Assembly (NCBI GenBank): GCA_964623055.1
Contig: CAZURK010000041.1
Span: 1-64,000 of the forward strand
Reading direction: 5' to 3'
From: JADHUC01 sp964623055
GTDB taxonomy: Bacteria; Planctomycetota; Planctomycetia; Pirellulales; Pirellulaceae
Length of the DNA: 64,000 nt
The notes below the pieces were generated by a model. It was not told the origin of the DNA, searched no databases, and was given only the letters and a program-made list of their open reading frames with translations. This document shows, in pieces, positions 44,844-53,701 of this stretch (position 1 is its first letter; each line of letters begins with the position of its first letter). The translations under genes were made by a program, and so were the position numbers.

Positions 44844-46106
44844 TCACGCGGAGTAAACATCCAGGACTTTTTCGATCGCCCGAACCACATCGGCGAGGTC
44901 TTCCATTTCGATGGTGGGATGGACTTGGAGGACAAACACTTCCTTGCCCAGTCTCTGTGCGTTGGGCAACGACACGTTCGAGTAATCGACGTTGCCTTCG
45001 TACAGCGGGCATTGGAAGGGATACCCAGAGCGTCCGAACCCTACTTGCTCTTGGAACACCTTTTCCCGGTAGTTCTCGCTGGACGTACCCAGCCCCACCG
45101 GAATCCCCTCCGCCCGGACCGCCTTGACAAACGTGTCGCGATCAACGGTCAGCTTGTCGGGCCTCACCCGGACATAATACTTGTAGAACGAATGCTTGAT
45201 GTTCGACGGCTCAGGCGGCGGGATCAGGGCGTCGAAGCGAGCAAGATTCTCGCTGAGGAAGTGGGCGTTTTCGCGTCTTCTGTCGATGTTCCAGTCCAGC
45301 CGGTCCAGCGCCCGGAGCCCGATGGCCGCTTGCATCTCGGTCATCCGGTAGTTGAACCCCATGCGATGGTGGATGTAAGTGTAAAGGGCCTCCAACTCAA
45401 GCAGGCTCCGTCGCTCGATTTCATGATACCCATGGTCCTTGAAGCTTCGGGCGATTTCCGCCATCGCGTCGTCGTTGGTGACGACCATTCCGCCTTCACC
45501 GCCGGTGGTGAAGATCTTGTCGTTGCAGAAGCTGAAAGCCGCAATGTGTCCGAGACTGCCGGTCCGTCTTCCCTCATACTCGGCGCCGTGAGCCTGGGCG
45601 GCATCCTCGATCACCACCAGGTTGTGCTGTGCGGCCAGTTCCAGGATCGGGTCCATGTCTGCCGGATGGCCGGCCAAGTGGACGGCGATGATGGCTTTGG
45701 TACATCCAGTGATTTGCTCCTTGATCGAGTCGACGTCGAGGTTCTGCGTTTCCAGATCGACATCGGCGAAAACTGGCACAGCCATCTGATTCAAGACCGA
45801 ACAGGCTGTTGCGATAAACGTCCTGCAAGGCACAATAACCTCGTCGCCCGGTCCGACATTCGCCGCTGCCAGAGCCACGTGTAAGGCGGCGGTTCCATTC
45901 GTCACCGCGACTCCATGTTTCGCTCCGCAGTATTGTGCGAAACCGTCCTGAAACTCCATTCCCCGCCGTCCGGTCCAGTAATTCACCTTGCCTTCTTCGA
46001 GAACCTTCTGAACCTCCTGCATCTCGTCTTCAAAGAAGTGCGGCCATGGCGGATAGGGTTTCGTTCGTACCTTCGGTCCGCCGTCGATCGCCAGTTCGTT
46101 GCTCAT
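44844..46106 (-). CDS. DegT/DnrJ/EryC1/StrS-family sugar aminotransferase
   Basis: A 420-residue cytoplasmic PLP aminotransferase with the full family set: NGTAALHVAL, the cofactor-binding VIEDAAQAHGAEYEGRRTG, and the catalytic Lys in FCNDKIFTTGGEGG. It should transfer an amino group to a keto-sugar, usually nucleotide-bound, using glutamate or glutamine. It leads a minus-strand trio with the Gfo/Idh gene 17 bases downstream and the Tat-exported DegT further on. It is divergent from the beta-helix gene at 46216. Confidence 0.9.
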   Translation of the reverse strand: MSNELAIDGGPKVRTKPYPPWPHFFEDEMQEVQKVLEEGKVNYWTGRRGMEFQDGFAQYCGAKHGVAVTNGTAALHVALAAANVGPGDEVIVPCRTFIATACSVLNQMAVPVFADVDLETQNLDVDSIKEQITGCTKAIIAVHLAGHPADMDPILELAAQHNLVVIEDAAQAHGAEYEGRRTGSLGHIAAFSFCNDKIFTTGGEGGMVVTNDDAMAEIARSFKDHGYHEIERRSLLELEALYTYIHHRMGFNYRMTEMQAAIGLRALDRLDWNIDRRRENAHFLSENLARFDALIPPPEPSNIKHSFYKYYVRVRPDKLTVDRDTFVKAVRAEGIPVGLGTSSENYREKVFQEQVGFGRSGYPFQCPLYEGNVDYSNVSLPNAQRLGKEVFVLQVHPTIEMEDLADVVRAIEKVLDVYSA

Positions 46107-46215
46107 GGTTCAACGCTCCCGATGAAGGTCTTTTCAAACCGCCGTCCACGCGTCATTATCCTTGATGCTGGTAGCGTTACAATCTCTCGCAGCCCTAACT
46201 CGGAGGTGTTTTGCC

Positions 46216-47643
46216 ATGTCCCGCAGGAATCCCCTTTTGCTGTCCTTGGTGCTCGTTCCGGTTTTGGCGGCCGTCGTATTCCAGGCAGCCGATCGCGAAA
46301 CAACTCAGAAGGCAACGAATGTGTGGAGCCTCGACCGTTTTGGCATTGTGGGCGACGGCAAGGCCGACGATGCGGAGGCCCTGCAACGAGCCGTGGATTC
46401 CGGCGTTGGCGACGTCCGGTTGCCCAGAGGTACCTATCGCATCACGCGGCCAATTCTGATTGATCTGGACAAGGTCGGCTACACGTCGATTCACGGTGGT
46501 GGCGTGGCGAAGATCGTCATGGCTGGCCCGGGACCGGCGTTGAAGTTCGTCGGCACGCACAAGGGAACGGCCAGCCCCAAGTCGTTTCAAGACAACGTCT
46601 GGCAGCGCCAGCGCACTCCATTGATCGACGGCCTGGAAATCGTCGGCGAGCATCCGGAGGCATGCGGTGTGGAAGCCACGGGGACCATGCAGTTGACGAT
46701 CAGTCGGCTTGTCGTTCGCGAAGCCCTACACGGCGTGCATCTGGTACAGCGCAACCGCAATGTGATCTTGTCGGAATGCCACATCTATCACAATCGCGGA
46801 ATCGGCGTGTTCCTGGATCGGCTTAATCTGCATCAGGTCAACATCGCCAACTGCCATATCAGCTACAACCCGGGTGGCGGAATCGTCGTACGGGAAAGCG
46901 AGATCCGAAATCTGCAGATCGCGTGTTGCGATATCGAAGCCAACACCGGCGAAGAAGGCGACCCGCCGTCGGCCAACATCCTGTTCGACACGTCGGTTGG
47001 CTCCATCCGCGAAGGAGCCATCGTTGGCTGCACGATTCAACACAGTCCAACGCCCGAAGGAGCGGATCTGGCGGAATCAGTTCCGAAAGGATCAGCTAAC
47101 ATTCGTTTTATCGGCACCAGTCGCGAGAAGCCGCATAAGGTCGGAAATCTGGCCATCTCCGACAACTTGATGAGCGACGTGGAAATCAATATTCACATGG
47201 TCCACGCCCGCGGCGTCACGATCACCGGCAACTCGATCCATCGGGCGTTCGCGGAAAACGTGCTCTTCGAGGACTGCTCAAACATCGTACTTGCCTCGAA
47301 CCTGTTCGATCGCAACCCCGACTACGGGTTCAACAGCCCCAGCGGACTGGTCTTTCGCGACTGCCAGGATTGCACCTTGACGGGCCTGCACATCAACGGC
47401 GTGCTGGACTCACCCGCCGGGCTGGTCGTAGAAAGTTGCCGGCGATTCAATATCACCAATTGCACGATCCTCGACTGTGACAACCGCGGCCTGCTTCTGA
47501 AGGACGTATCCAACAGCCGGGTATCCGACTGCCTGATCCGCGACGACCGCCCCGATTCGAGTTCAGTGCCAATGGAAGTCATCGGTGGTGCTGGCAACAT
47601 GATCATTGACAACCTGCTGGGTGATCCCACTGCGTCTCGGTGA
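46216..47643 (+). CDS. secreted right-handed beta-helix (pectate-lyase-like) protein
   Basis: A 475-residue exported protein. The ATG at 46216 has a GGAGGTG site and a signal peptide (PLLLSLVLVPVLAAVVFQA). It opens with the pectate-lyase-superfamily start (DRFGIVGDGKADDAEALQRA). It then has about ten turns of right-handed beta helix (ANCHISYNPGGGIVV, ITNCTILDCDNRGLLL). Members cleave or bind pectin-like polysaccharides; catalytic residues cannot be assigned. Its location among glycan enzymes supports a role in polysaccharide breakdown. Confidence 0.8.
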   Translation: MSRRNPLLLSLVLVPVLAAVVFQAADRETTQKATNVWSLDRFGIVGDGKADDAEALQRAVDSGVGDVRLPRGTYRITRPILIDLDKVGYTSIHGGGVAKIVMAGPGPALKFVGTHKGTASPKSFQDNVWQRQRTPLIDGLEIVGEHPEACGVEATGTMQLTISRLVVREALHGVHLVQRNRNVILSECHIYHNRGIGVFLDRLNLHQVNIANCHISYNPGGGIVVRESEIRNLQIACCDIEANTGEEGDPPSANILFDTSVGSIREGAIVGCTIQHSPTPEGADLAESVPKGSANIRFIGTSREKPHKVGNLAISDNLMSDVEINIHMVHARGVTITGNSIHRAFAENVLFEDCSNIVLASNLFDRNPDYGFNSPSGLVFRDCQDCTLTGLHINGVLDSPAGLVVESCRRFNITNCTILDCDNRGLLLKDVSNSRVSDCLIRDDRPDSSSVPMEVIGGAGNMIIDNLLGDPTASR

Positions 47644-47755
47644 GAACCCGTTTGACATATCGAATTGTCGAACGATGGGAAGTGGCGCTGACCAATCAAG
47701 CAACGGCCCAAAAACTGATGTTGACCGACATCTTGCCCCTCGCTATTCTTGCTTA

Positions 47756-47767
47756 ACCAAATTTGGT
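47756..47767. promoter_or_regulatory. palindromic operator candidate for the BlaI-like regulator
   Basis: A perfect 12-base palindrome, ACCAAATTTGGT, lies 75 bases upstream of the regulator ATG at 47842. BlaI-type repressors bind short inverted repeats in their own promoter, so autoregulation is plausible. The rest of the 198-base gap shows nothing else clear. Confidence 0.35.
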
Positions 47768-47841
47768 AACACAAATCACAGGCGTACACGCGATCTGACG
47801 CGTATGTCTGGATTGTCCTCTGAGCCTGTGGAGCGAAATAG

Positions 47842-48225
47842 ATGGTTCGACCCAAAGCCAAGGAACTGACCGAACGGGAACTGGAAGTCATGCACGTGTT
47901 TTGGAGCCAAGGCGAATTGAACGCTGCCGAGGCACGCGATTGGCTTGCCAAATCAGGTGTGGACCGCGCGTACGTCACGATCGCGAATCTGGTGCGTATT
48001 TTGGCCGAAAAGGGTTTTCTCGAACAGACAAACCAGTCACGCCCCTTCGTATATCGCCCCGTGCGCTCGTTTGAGGACGTTTCGAGCAGCCTTGTGCAAC
48101 ACTTGGTTCAGCGAGTCTTTCATGGTTCGCGTGAACAACTGCTAGTGCGCGTCCTGGAGCAGAAGAAACTGAGCGCCAAAGAGCGTGCGACGCTGGAGGA
48201 GATTCTGAAGGAGCAGGATTCATGA
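47842..48225 (+). CDS. BlaI/MecI/CopY-type winged-helix repressor
   Basis: A 127-residue DNA-binding protein. It has the winged-helix start LTERELEVMHVFWSQGELNA, the recognition helix around AYVTIANLVRILAEKGFLE, and a C-terminal dimerisation helix ending KERATLEEILKEQ. Such repressors are removed by an M56 membrane peptidase partner. Here the partner follows with the ATGA overlap at 48222-48225. Target genes are unknown; beta-lactam resistance genes are not present nearby. Confidence 0.9.
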   Translation: MVRPKAKELTERELEVMHVFWSQGELNAAEARDWLAKSGVDRAYVTIANLVRILAEKGFLEQTNQSRPFVYRPVRSFEDVSSSLVQHLVQRVFHGSREQLLVRVLEQKKLSAKERATLEEILKEQDS

Positions 48226-50453
48226 CGCCCTTCCTCATTTCATGCTTGACTCAAGTGACGATCGTCTCCGTCGCAACGACGCTACTCTATTTCCTCGCGT
48301 CACGACGCAGACCATCCGTACGAGCGGCCATCATCGGAGCCGCGATGTTCGCCATTGCCGCTGTGACCGCGATGTCCCTTTGCCCGCTGCCGAGTTGGTG
48401 GAGCCTGTTGCCGGATGTGGCATCCGCGGCAGAGGCCGGGCCTTCGCTAAAAGGGGACACCATCCCGGAAGAGAATGCCTTGCCGGGGACTCCGCCACAC
48501 AATGCGGCCGAGCGACCACGACAGGATGCGGTTGAAGGACGCGTTCCCCTATTAAGTCAGTGGCTTCACCTGCTCAGACAATCGGTGAGCGTTTCCACTT
48601 CCGAGAAGTCGAGCGCACTCGGCCTGTGGCCCAGCATCTTGTTGCTGGCGATCGCGATCGGTGCCTGCGCTTTACTGTCGCGGTTTGCCATTGGCCTACG
48701 AGCGATCCGCGGACTGTGTCGACAGAGTGAACCCATCGAAGACGTCAGAGTAACTGAGCTTCTGACACGAGTTCAACAACTCGCCCGTTGCCCGCGTTCT
48801 GTTCCGGTCCACCAGCATCCTCAACTGGCTGCGGCGGCAACGGTTGGCTGGCTTAGGCCGATGATCATTCTGCCTGCCGACTGGGAGGACTGGTCGGCCG
48901 ATGAGTTGCAGGCGGTGTTGGCACATGAGGTCGCCCACGTTTGCCGCCGCGACTATTTCATGCGATTGACCGCGTATGTTATCGCGGCCCTTCACTTCTA
49001 CCATCCGCTGATACGCTGGCTGACGCGACGCCTGGTGCTGGAACAGGAACTGGCGTCGGACACGCTTGCGGCAACAGTGGCAGGAGGGCAGCGCCGATAC
49101 TTGCGTGCTTTGTCCAGCATAGCTCTTCGGCAGGACGACCGGCCAAACGTATGGCCAGGTTCCATCGCCTTGCCGGTTTCGTCACGTTTTCTCATGAGGA
49201 GAATTGAAATGTTACGAGCAAAGGATGGCTCGGTGCTAGATTCAGCAACGAAAACGAAAATGATCCAAGGGGTGTCCGTTGCCGCCCTCGTGCTCTTTTC
49301 GGTCGGGGCGACGGCGATCCGATGTGTAGCGGAGAAGCCCGACAAGGCGGATCAACCACGAATCGCAACCAGGATTGTCGAAAGGACAGACAAAAAGGAC
49401 TCGATGGTTACACCCGCCAGGCAACAGCCTGGGCATTCGCCCGACAAGGAGCTTTTTCAGCGAAAGCCTTTCGATCCTTCGATGATCGCCCGCAAGGGAT
49501 CGGCAGTGTTTGTTGTACGGCCAGCGGAGCTATTTCGGCGGTCTGACCTGAAACCAATGAAGGACGCGTACAACGAAGGACTCACGAAAGGCATGAAAGC
49601 GTTGGCTGCGGATGAAGAGCTTCGGCTCAAGGTCGAACAGATCGAGCTCATTGCTGCCGATTTCGTTGCAACCTTCGACAAGAAAGGGACCGAGGAACAC
49701 CCACACAGGATGATGTTTGGGGCAAACCGCGTGATGGTACGTACGACGCAACCCTACGATTGGAAACGCCTTCTCTTGAGCCTCTTTCCCGATACGGTGG
49801 CGAAAGAACATCGACAACAAGAGTACCTTGCGTTACCGGTCATTCCATGGCTCGGACCGGCGAACGTCTACGTCTGCGTTATGGACGACCGAACGCTGCT
49901 GTTCGGGTGCGGCGAGAAGGTTGTCAAAGGCATGATCGCCGCCCATGTTGATGCGACACCAAGATATGATTGGGGGGATCAATGGACAGCCGTCGACGGA
50001 GGGCTCATGACGATTGCCTTCGACAACTGCGAACACCGGTGGCTTCAGATAAGGGAGATCGACGATGACCTTTGGAAACCGTTCGTCGGCCCACTTCTTG
50101 ACGAAGCACAATTCATATGCATCGGTGCCGACTGGAGTAACTCGACAAATCGGCTTGTTGTGCAGGGTCGAGCCATTTCCCAGACGCCAGAACAGTCCGA
50201 CCAAGTGAAGCAGACTGTGGAGAATCTGCTGGTGATGGCTCGCACGGCTATCGAGAGCGACGCATCTCTGGACAAGCAGCGTAAGTTGATATTGGGGCAC
50301 GTCCTTTCGTTCTTACAAAGTGCTTCGCTGCAGGCCGGAACGACTGCCGACGGCCACTCGGTGATCGACGGTCGAATTGAGACGAAATTCTCCTTCGATC
50401 AACTCGAGAAACTACTTGAAACAGACGAGGCCTCAGAGCTCGCAGGGAGTTGA
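48222..50453 (+). CDS. BlaR1-like M56 zinc membrane peptidase with extended C-terminal domain
   Basis: A 743-residue membrane protein. It has N-terminal transmembrane segments (about 4-26, 34-52, 136-158), a cytoplasmic M56 gluzincin domain with HEVAH at 235-239 and a downstream metal ligand in LEQELASDTLA. A further transmembrane helix lies near residues 348-366, and about 375 exterior residues follow. The exterior part (DPSMIARKGSAVFVVRPAELF) is not a penicillin-binding sensor, so the input signal differs from classical BlaR1. On sensing, it probably cleaves the BlaI-like repressor. It is coupled to the repressor by the ATGA overlap. Confidence 0.85.
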   Translation: MTPFLISCLTQVTIVSVATTLLYFLASRRRPSVRAAIIGAAMFAIAAVTAMSLCPLPSWWSLLPDVASAAEAGPSLKGDTIPEENALPGTPPHNAAERPRQDAVEGRVPLLSQWLHLLRQSVSVSTSEKSSALGLWPSILLLAIAIGACALLSRFAIGLRAIRGLCRQSEPIEDVRVTELLTRVQQLARCPRSVPVHQHPQLAAAATVGWLRPMIILPADWEDWSADELQAVLAHEVAHVCRRDYFMRLTAYVIAALHFYHPLIRWLTRRLVLEQELASDTLAATVAGGQRRYLRALSSIALRQDDRPNVWPGSIALPVSSRFLMRRIEMLRAKDGSVLDSATKTKMIQGVSVAALVLFSVGATAIRCVAEKPDKADQPRIATRIVERTDKKDSMVTPARQQPGHSPDKELFQRKPFDPSMIARKGSAVFVVRPAELFRRSDLKPMKDAYNEGLTKGMKALAADEELRLKVEQIELIAADFVATFDKKGTEEHPHRMMFGANRVMVRTTQPYDWKRLLLSLFPDTVAKEHRQQEYLALPVIPWLGPANVYVCVMDDRTLLFGCGEKVVKGMIAAHVDATPRYDWGDQWTAVDGGLMTIAFDNCEHRWLQIREIDDDLWKPFVGPLLDEAQFICIGADWSNSTNRLVVQGRAISQTPEQSDQVKQTVENLLVMARTAIESDASLDKQRKLILGHVLSFLQSASLQAGTTADGHSVIDGRIETKFSFDQLEKLLETDEASELAGS

Positions 50454-50463
50454 ACGTCTGTTT

Positions 50464-53400
50464 TCAGTCGGCCGTGTTCCGGGATACCCATCTCACGGCA
50501 GGTAACCGGAACGATATCACCTTGGGCAGCGGGAAACGACGGACTGTGATAGCTCGTGTGCCCACTTCTTGGATGGGGAAACCGGTTTCGTATGCCCCGT
50601 CGTTTGCCAACACGTAATTCTGACAGTGGTCAGGGAGCGACGGCCAGTCACCGGGCTTGTCGGTCGACGTAGCGATTACCGTTTCTGTGTTGCTCGATAC
50701 AGTGCCGTGCCACTGGGCGCTCATGCCGGAGAAGCCTAAGGCATCTTGTTGAAGCTTGGACGCGCCCACGGTGAACAGCCATTTCGCGCCTGCGGGCGGC
50801 CGACACAAGACGCCAAAGGCTCCCGCGAAACGCACGCCATCGACTTCGGCTTCGTTCGCGAAATCACTGAGGATCAAGTATTGCCCCCAAGCGGAGTCGA
50901 TCTTGACCGCGACGGCCTCCGAGCCAGCCTCTTGCGGGACTTCGAGTCTGTTGGCCGTGCGGATCTGCCACTTGTCTACCATCGGACCGCTTGGTTCGTG
51001 AATGGCAACGAAAACGCTGCTCAGCCCATCACCGGTTCGAATTGCATCCACATACCGCACCCTTCGCCCCATCTGCCTTCCGTGCTCCTGGCCGGGGCCA
51101 TTCGACGCGAGGACCTGATCGACTTGGGAAAGCAACCACAGGCGGTAAGAACGATCCGACTGAGACCAGATGGCCTGCCATGTGGCCGGTGGATCGCCAC
51201 TGGAACGGATATCGCGCAGTCCGAAGATATCCTCCGGCTTCGTGCTGCCGCCGACCTGAGGCAACGGTGGTTCGGGTGGCATGTCCAGCCCCTCGAATTG
51301 AAGACTTGCGTCGGACGCATCACTCGCCGCCAGTTCACTGAACACACGGTAGGCGTGCTTCTTGCCGCCACGGACGCGGAAGATGTCAACGGCAAACGTC
51401 TCTGCGCCGGGACCTTTGACAAACGCGACAGTTCGCCGGTATTCGTCGCATTGCGGATACACCTGCGACGATGCCTCCACAATGGACACTTTCGGCGAAG
51501 TCGCCATTAGGTGGAGCTTCGGGCGTCGGCGTTCGTTACCCTTGCGCTTCAGTTGCTCTTGATCGTCGACGACAACCAGATTGTGGCTGAATGTGCTTCG
51601 GATCCATCGGTTCATTGGCGTGTCGCCGATGTAACCCTGGTCGCCCAGAATCGTGTGGCCCCGATCCGTATAGAACAGGGCAAGGTTATCGTAATGGCGA
51701 TGCCCGCCGTCGGGCGAGAAGGTCAGGGACAGCGCGGTCGCTTGTGGTCCCGTGCCGTGCCGCAGAAAACCCGTCATTAGCGAAGGGAAGTAGATTTCCG
51801 GCGGATCCAATCCGATGTCTTTGTCTGCGGCCGTGGGGACGGCGGACGCGTCCTGGTGAAGCACAGCGTATTCGGTTGGCCGTGACCAACGACCGGCGAC
51901 CTGGAACAGCTTGCCGTACTCTTGTGGAAGACGCTTGAATCCGACGTCGATAATGTGACGGCTGGGTCTGTTCGTTACCGGCGTATCCGCCAGCGGCGGC
52001 AGGCGACCGTCGGGCAGCAAGTGATCGACCAGCGCAAGCATCAGTAAATGAAAACGTCCGCCGTCCTGGTACAGATTCACACGGCCAGAGCGAGCGCTGA
52101 AGCTGTCCGGCCACTGGAATCCATGAAGTGATTCCGCTATACCCAACAAGCCCCCGATGTAACTGGCAGTCGAGAAGGTGTACGCTGGACTTTCGTAGCT
52201 GAAGCCGTCGTACGCGAGTGAATGCTCACACTGCGTCTCGAATCCTCGCAACGCGGTATCCGCCCATTCGGTGATCCCAAGGCACCGGGCAACGGCCGCC
52301 ATGGGATAATACACTCGCCCCGCCTTGTTGTTTGTATTGGTTGCCTTGCCCGGACCGCCGAGAAATGGCTCTGCGCCCATGAGCCATTCCATAATCAAAT
52401 CCCGTTCGACCGTCGCTCGATCCGCTTCGGTCCACACGGCCGATCCATCCGCGCGCTGGGCGTCGCAGACCAGATCGTAGGCCAGACAGATACCCACGAG
52501 ATAGGTCGCGACATCGCAACTTGGATGAAGGCGACCCGCTCCCCAGTAGTTCTGCAGCATTGCCGCTCGGTCAGCCGTGTCTTTGGCGAAGGCGCCGGCA
52601 CATAAATGCCGCTTCCATTCCAACGGCAAGTTCCGATCGTGGTACGCCGCGTACATGGGATCGCAGTCTGCAATGCTGTCCCAGTAGTCGTGATATAGCC
52701 AGTTGCGATAGCAGTGAGCGAGCCGGAGGAGTATCTCTTTCGCTCGTTCCGTGTACTTCGTCTCGTCGGTAAATCGGTAGGCGAACGCCAGACTCTTGAG
52801 CGCGCCGATCATGAAATACGCCTTCCGTTCCCGAATGAGGCCGGCAAAACTGACGTGCATTGGCCTGCCAACCCAACGATAGGCGTACTTACCAGAGCGG
52901 TCTTCGGGATGCGCCCGCTCGTCTTCGTTCAGGTAGTAGGTAAACACCTGGCCGGAACGCGGGCAGACCAGTCTGGCCGTTTCCGGATAATCCTCGCTTG
53001 GGTAAACCTGCCCACACGACGGGCAGCGCAGTTCGTCGGGCTTGCGGTAGCTCCAGATGGGATTGCACGCGGCCTCCTGAGATTTCACGCCGACGCAATT
53101 CGGGCACGTGAATGCATAGCCGAATCCCGGCGTCAATTCCGGGATCATCCGCTCGACGTAATCATCCGGCTGGCCGACCACGTAGTCCGCCATTCTCTTT
53201 TGCCCATCGAACCAAGCACGCGCCCAGTCGGCCGATTCGATGTTACGCTTCGCCTGTTCGATCTCTTCCTGGCTGAGCATCACGGGATGGTCGACGGGAA
53301 CGCGAGCGGCGAGCATCCGGTCCTTCCGAGCCTCAATCTCCTTGCGGAATGCCACTTCGCGGTCAGACATACCTCGGACCTGCCAAGGCATGAACCCTTC

Positions 53401-53532
53401 GCCGCGAGTCGCGCGGTCGACGTATTCCGCTTTACGGTCAGGGAGTTCCTGTGTCTCGCCGACTCGTCCAGCCGTAACGCCGGCAAGCGCCACAATCAGA
53501 GCTGTGGTGGACGATATGGCTTTCCTAAACAT
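50464..53532 (-). CDS. secreted heparinase II/III-like polysaccharide lyase
   Basis: A 1022-residue exported protein from the ATG at 53532, where a signal peptide begins (AISSTTALIVALAGVTAG). Near residue 150 it has a small zinc-ribbon pair (CPNC and CPSC) common in planctomycete members. An alpha-alpha toroid follows, with the likely active-site stretch YESPAYTFS. The C-terminal beta domain has GGHRHYDNLALFYTDRG, the hallmark of heparinase II/III-like lyases. It should cleave uronic-acid-containing polysaccharide by elimination. A frame open to 53691 is rejected because it translates the repeat at 53590-53656. Confidence 0.8.
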   Translation of the reverse strand: MFRKAISSTTALIVALAGVTAGRVGETQELPDRKAEYVDRATRGEGFMPWQVRGMSDREVAFRKEIEARKDRMLAARVPVDHPVMLSQEEIEQAKRNIESADWARAWFDGQKRMADYVVGQPDDYVERMIPELTPGFGYAFTCPNCVGVKSQEAACNPIWSYRKPDELRCPSCGQVYPSEDYPETARLVCPRSGQVFTYYLNEDERAHPEDRSGKYAYRWVGRPMHVSFAGLIRERKAYFMIGALKSLAFAYRFTDETKYTERAKEILLRLAHCYRNWLYHDYWDSIADCDPMYAAYHDRNLPLEWKRHLCAGAFAKDTADRAAMLQNYWGAGRLHPSCDVATYLVGICLAYDLVCDAQRADGSAVWTEADRATVERDLIMEWLMGAEPFLGGPGKATNTNNKAGRVYYPMAAVARCLGITEWADTALRGFETQCEHSLAYDGFSYESPAYTFSTASYIGGLLGIAESLHGFQWPDSFSARSGRVNLYQDGGRFHLLMLALVDHLLPDGRLPPLADTPVTNRPSRHIIDVGFKRLPQEYGKLFQVAGRWSRPTEYAVLHQDASAVPTAADKDIGLDPPEIYFPSLMTGFLRHGTGPQATALSLTFSPDGGHRHYDNLALFYTDRGHTILGDQGYIGDTPMNRWIRSTFSHNLVVVDDQEQLKRKGNERRRPKLHLMATSPKVSIVEASSQVYPQCDEYRRTVAFVKGPGAETFAVDIFRVRGGKKHAYRVFSELAASDASDASLQFEGLDMPPEPPLPQVGGSTKPEDIFGLRDIRSSGDPPATWQAIWSQSDRSYRLWLLSQVDQVLASNGPGQEHGRQMGRRVRYVDAIRTGDGLSSVFVAIHEPSGPMVDKWQIRTANRLEVPQEAGSEAVAVKIDSAWGQYLILSDFANEAEVDGVRFAGAFGVLCRPPAGAKWLFTVGASKLQQDALGFSGMSAQWHGTVSSNTETVIATSTDKPGDWPSLPDHCQNYVLANDGAYETGFPIQEVGTRAITVRRFPLPKVISFRLPAVRWVSRNTAD

Positions 53533-53589
53533 TTTGTTGGTCCTCTTTCGTACAATGGGGCCCGGCTCGAACGTGCCGACAATCATACT

Positions 53590-53656
53590 CATCCGTGTGC
53601 CTCTATCCGTGTGCGTCCCGCAATTCGCTGCGCACACGGATAGAGGCACACGGATG
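53590..53656. repeat. REPIN-like inverted repeat, family F
   Basis: Perfect 26-base arms (53590-53615 and 53631-53656) begin CATCCGTGTGCCTCTATCCG, with a 15-base loop. It lies just upstream of the heparinase-like gene and downstream of the propeller gene. Confidence 0.85.
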
Positions 53657-53701
53657 TCGAAGTGGGGACAGAATCGACAATCCTCGTTCACTGTTAGACA
53701 A

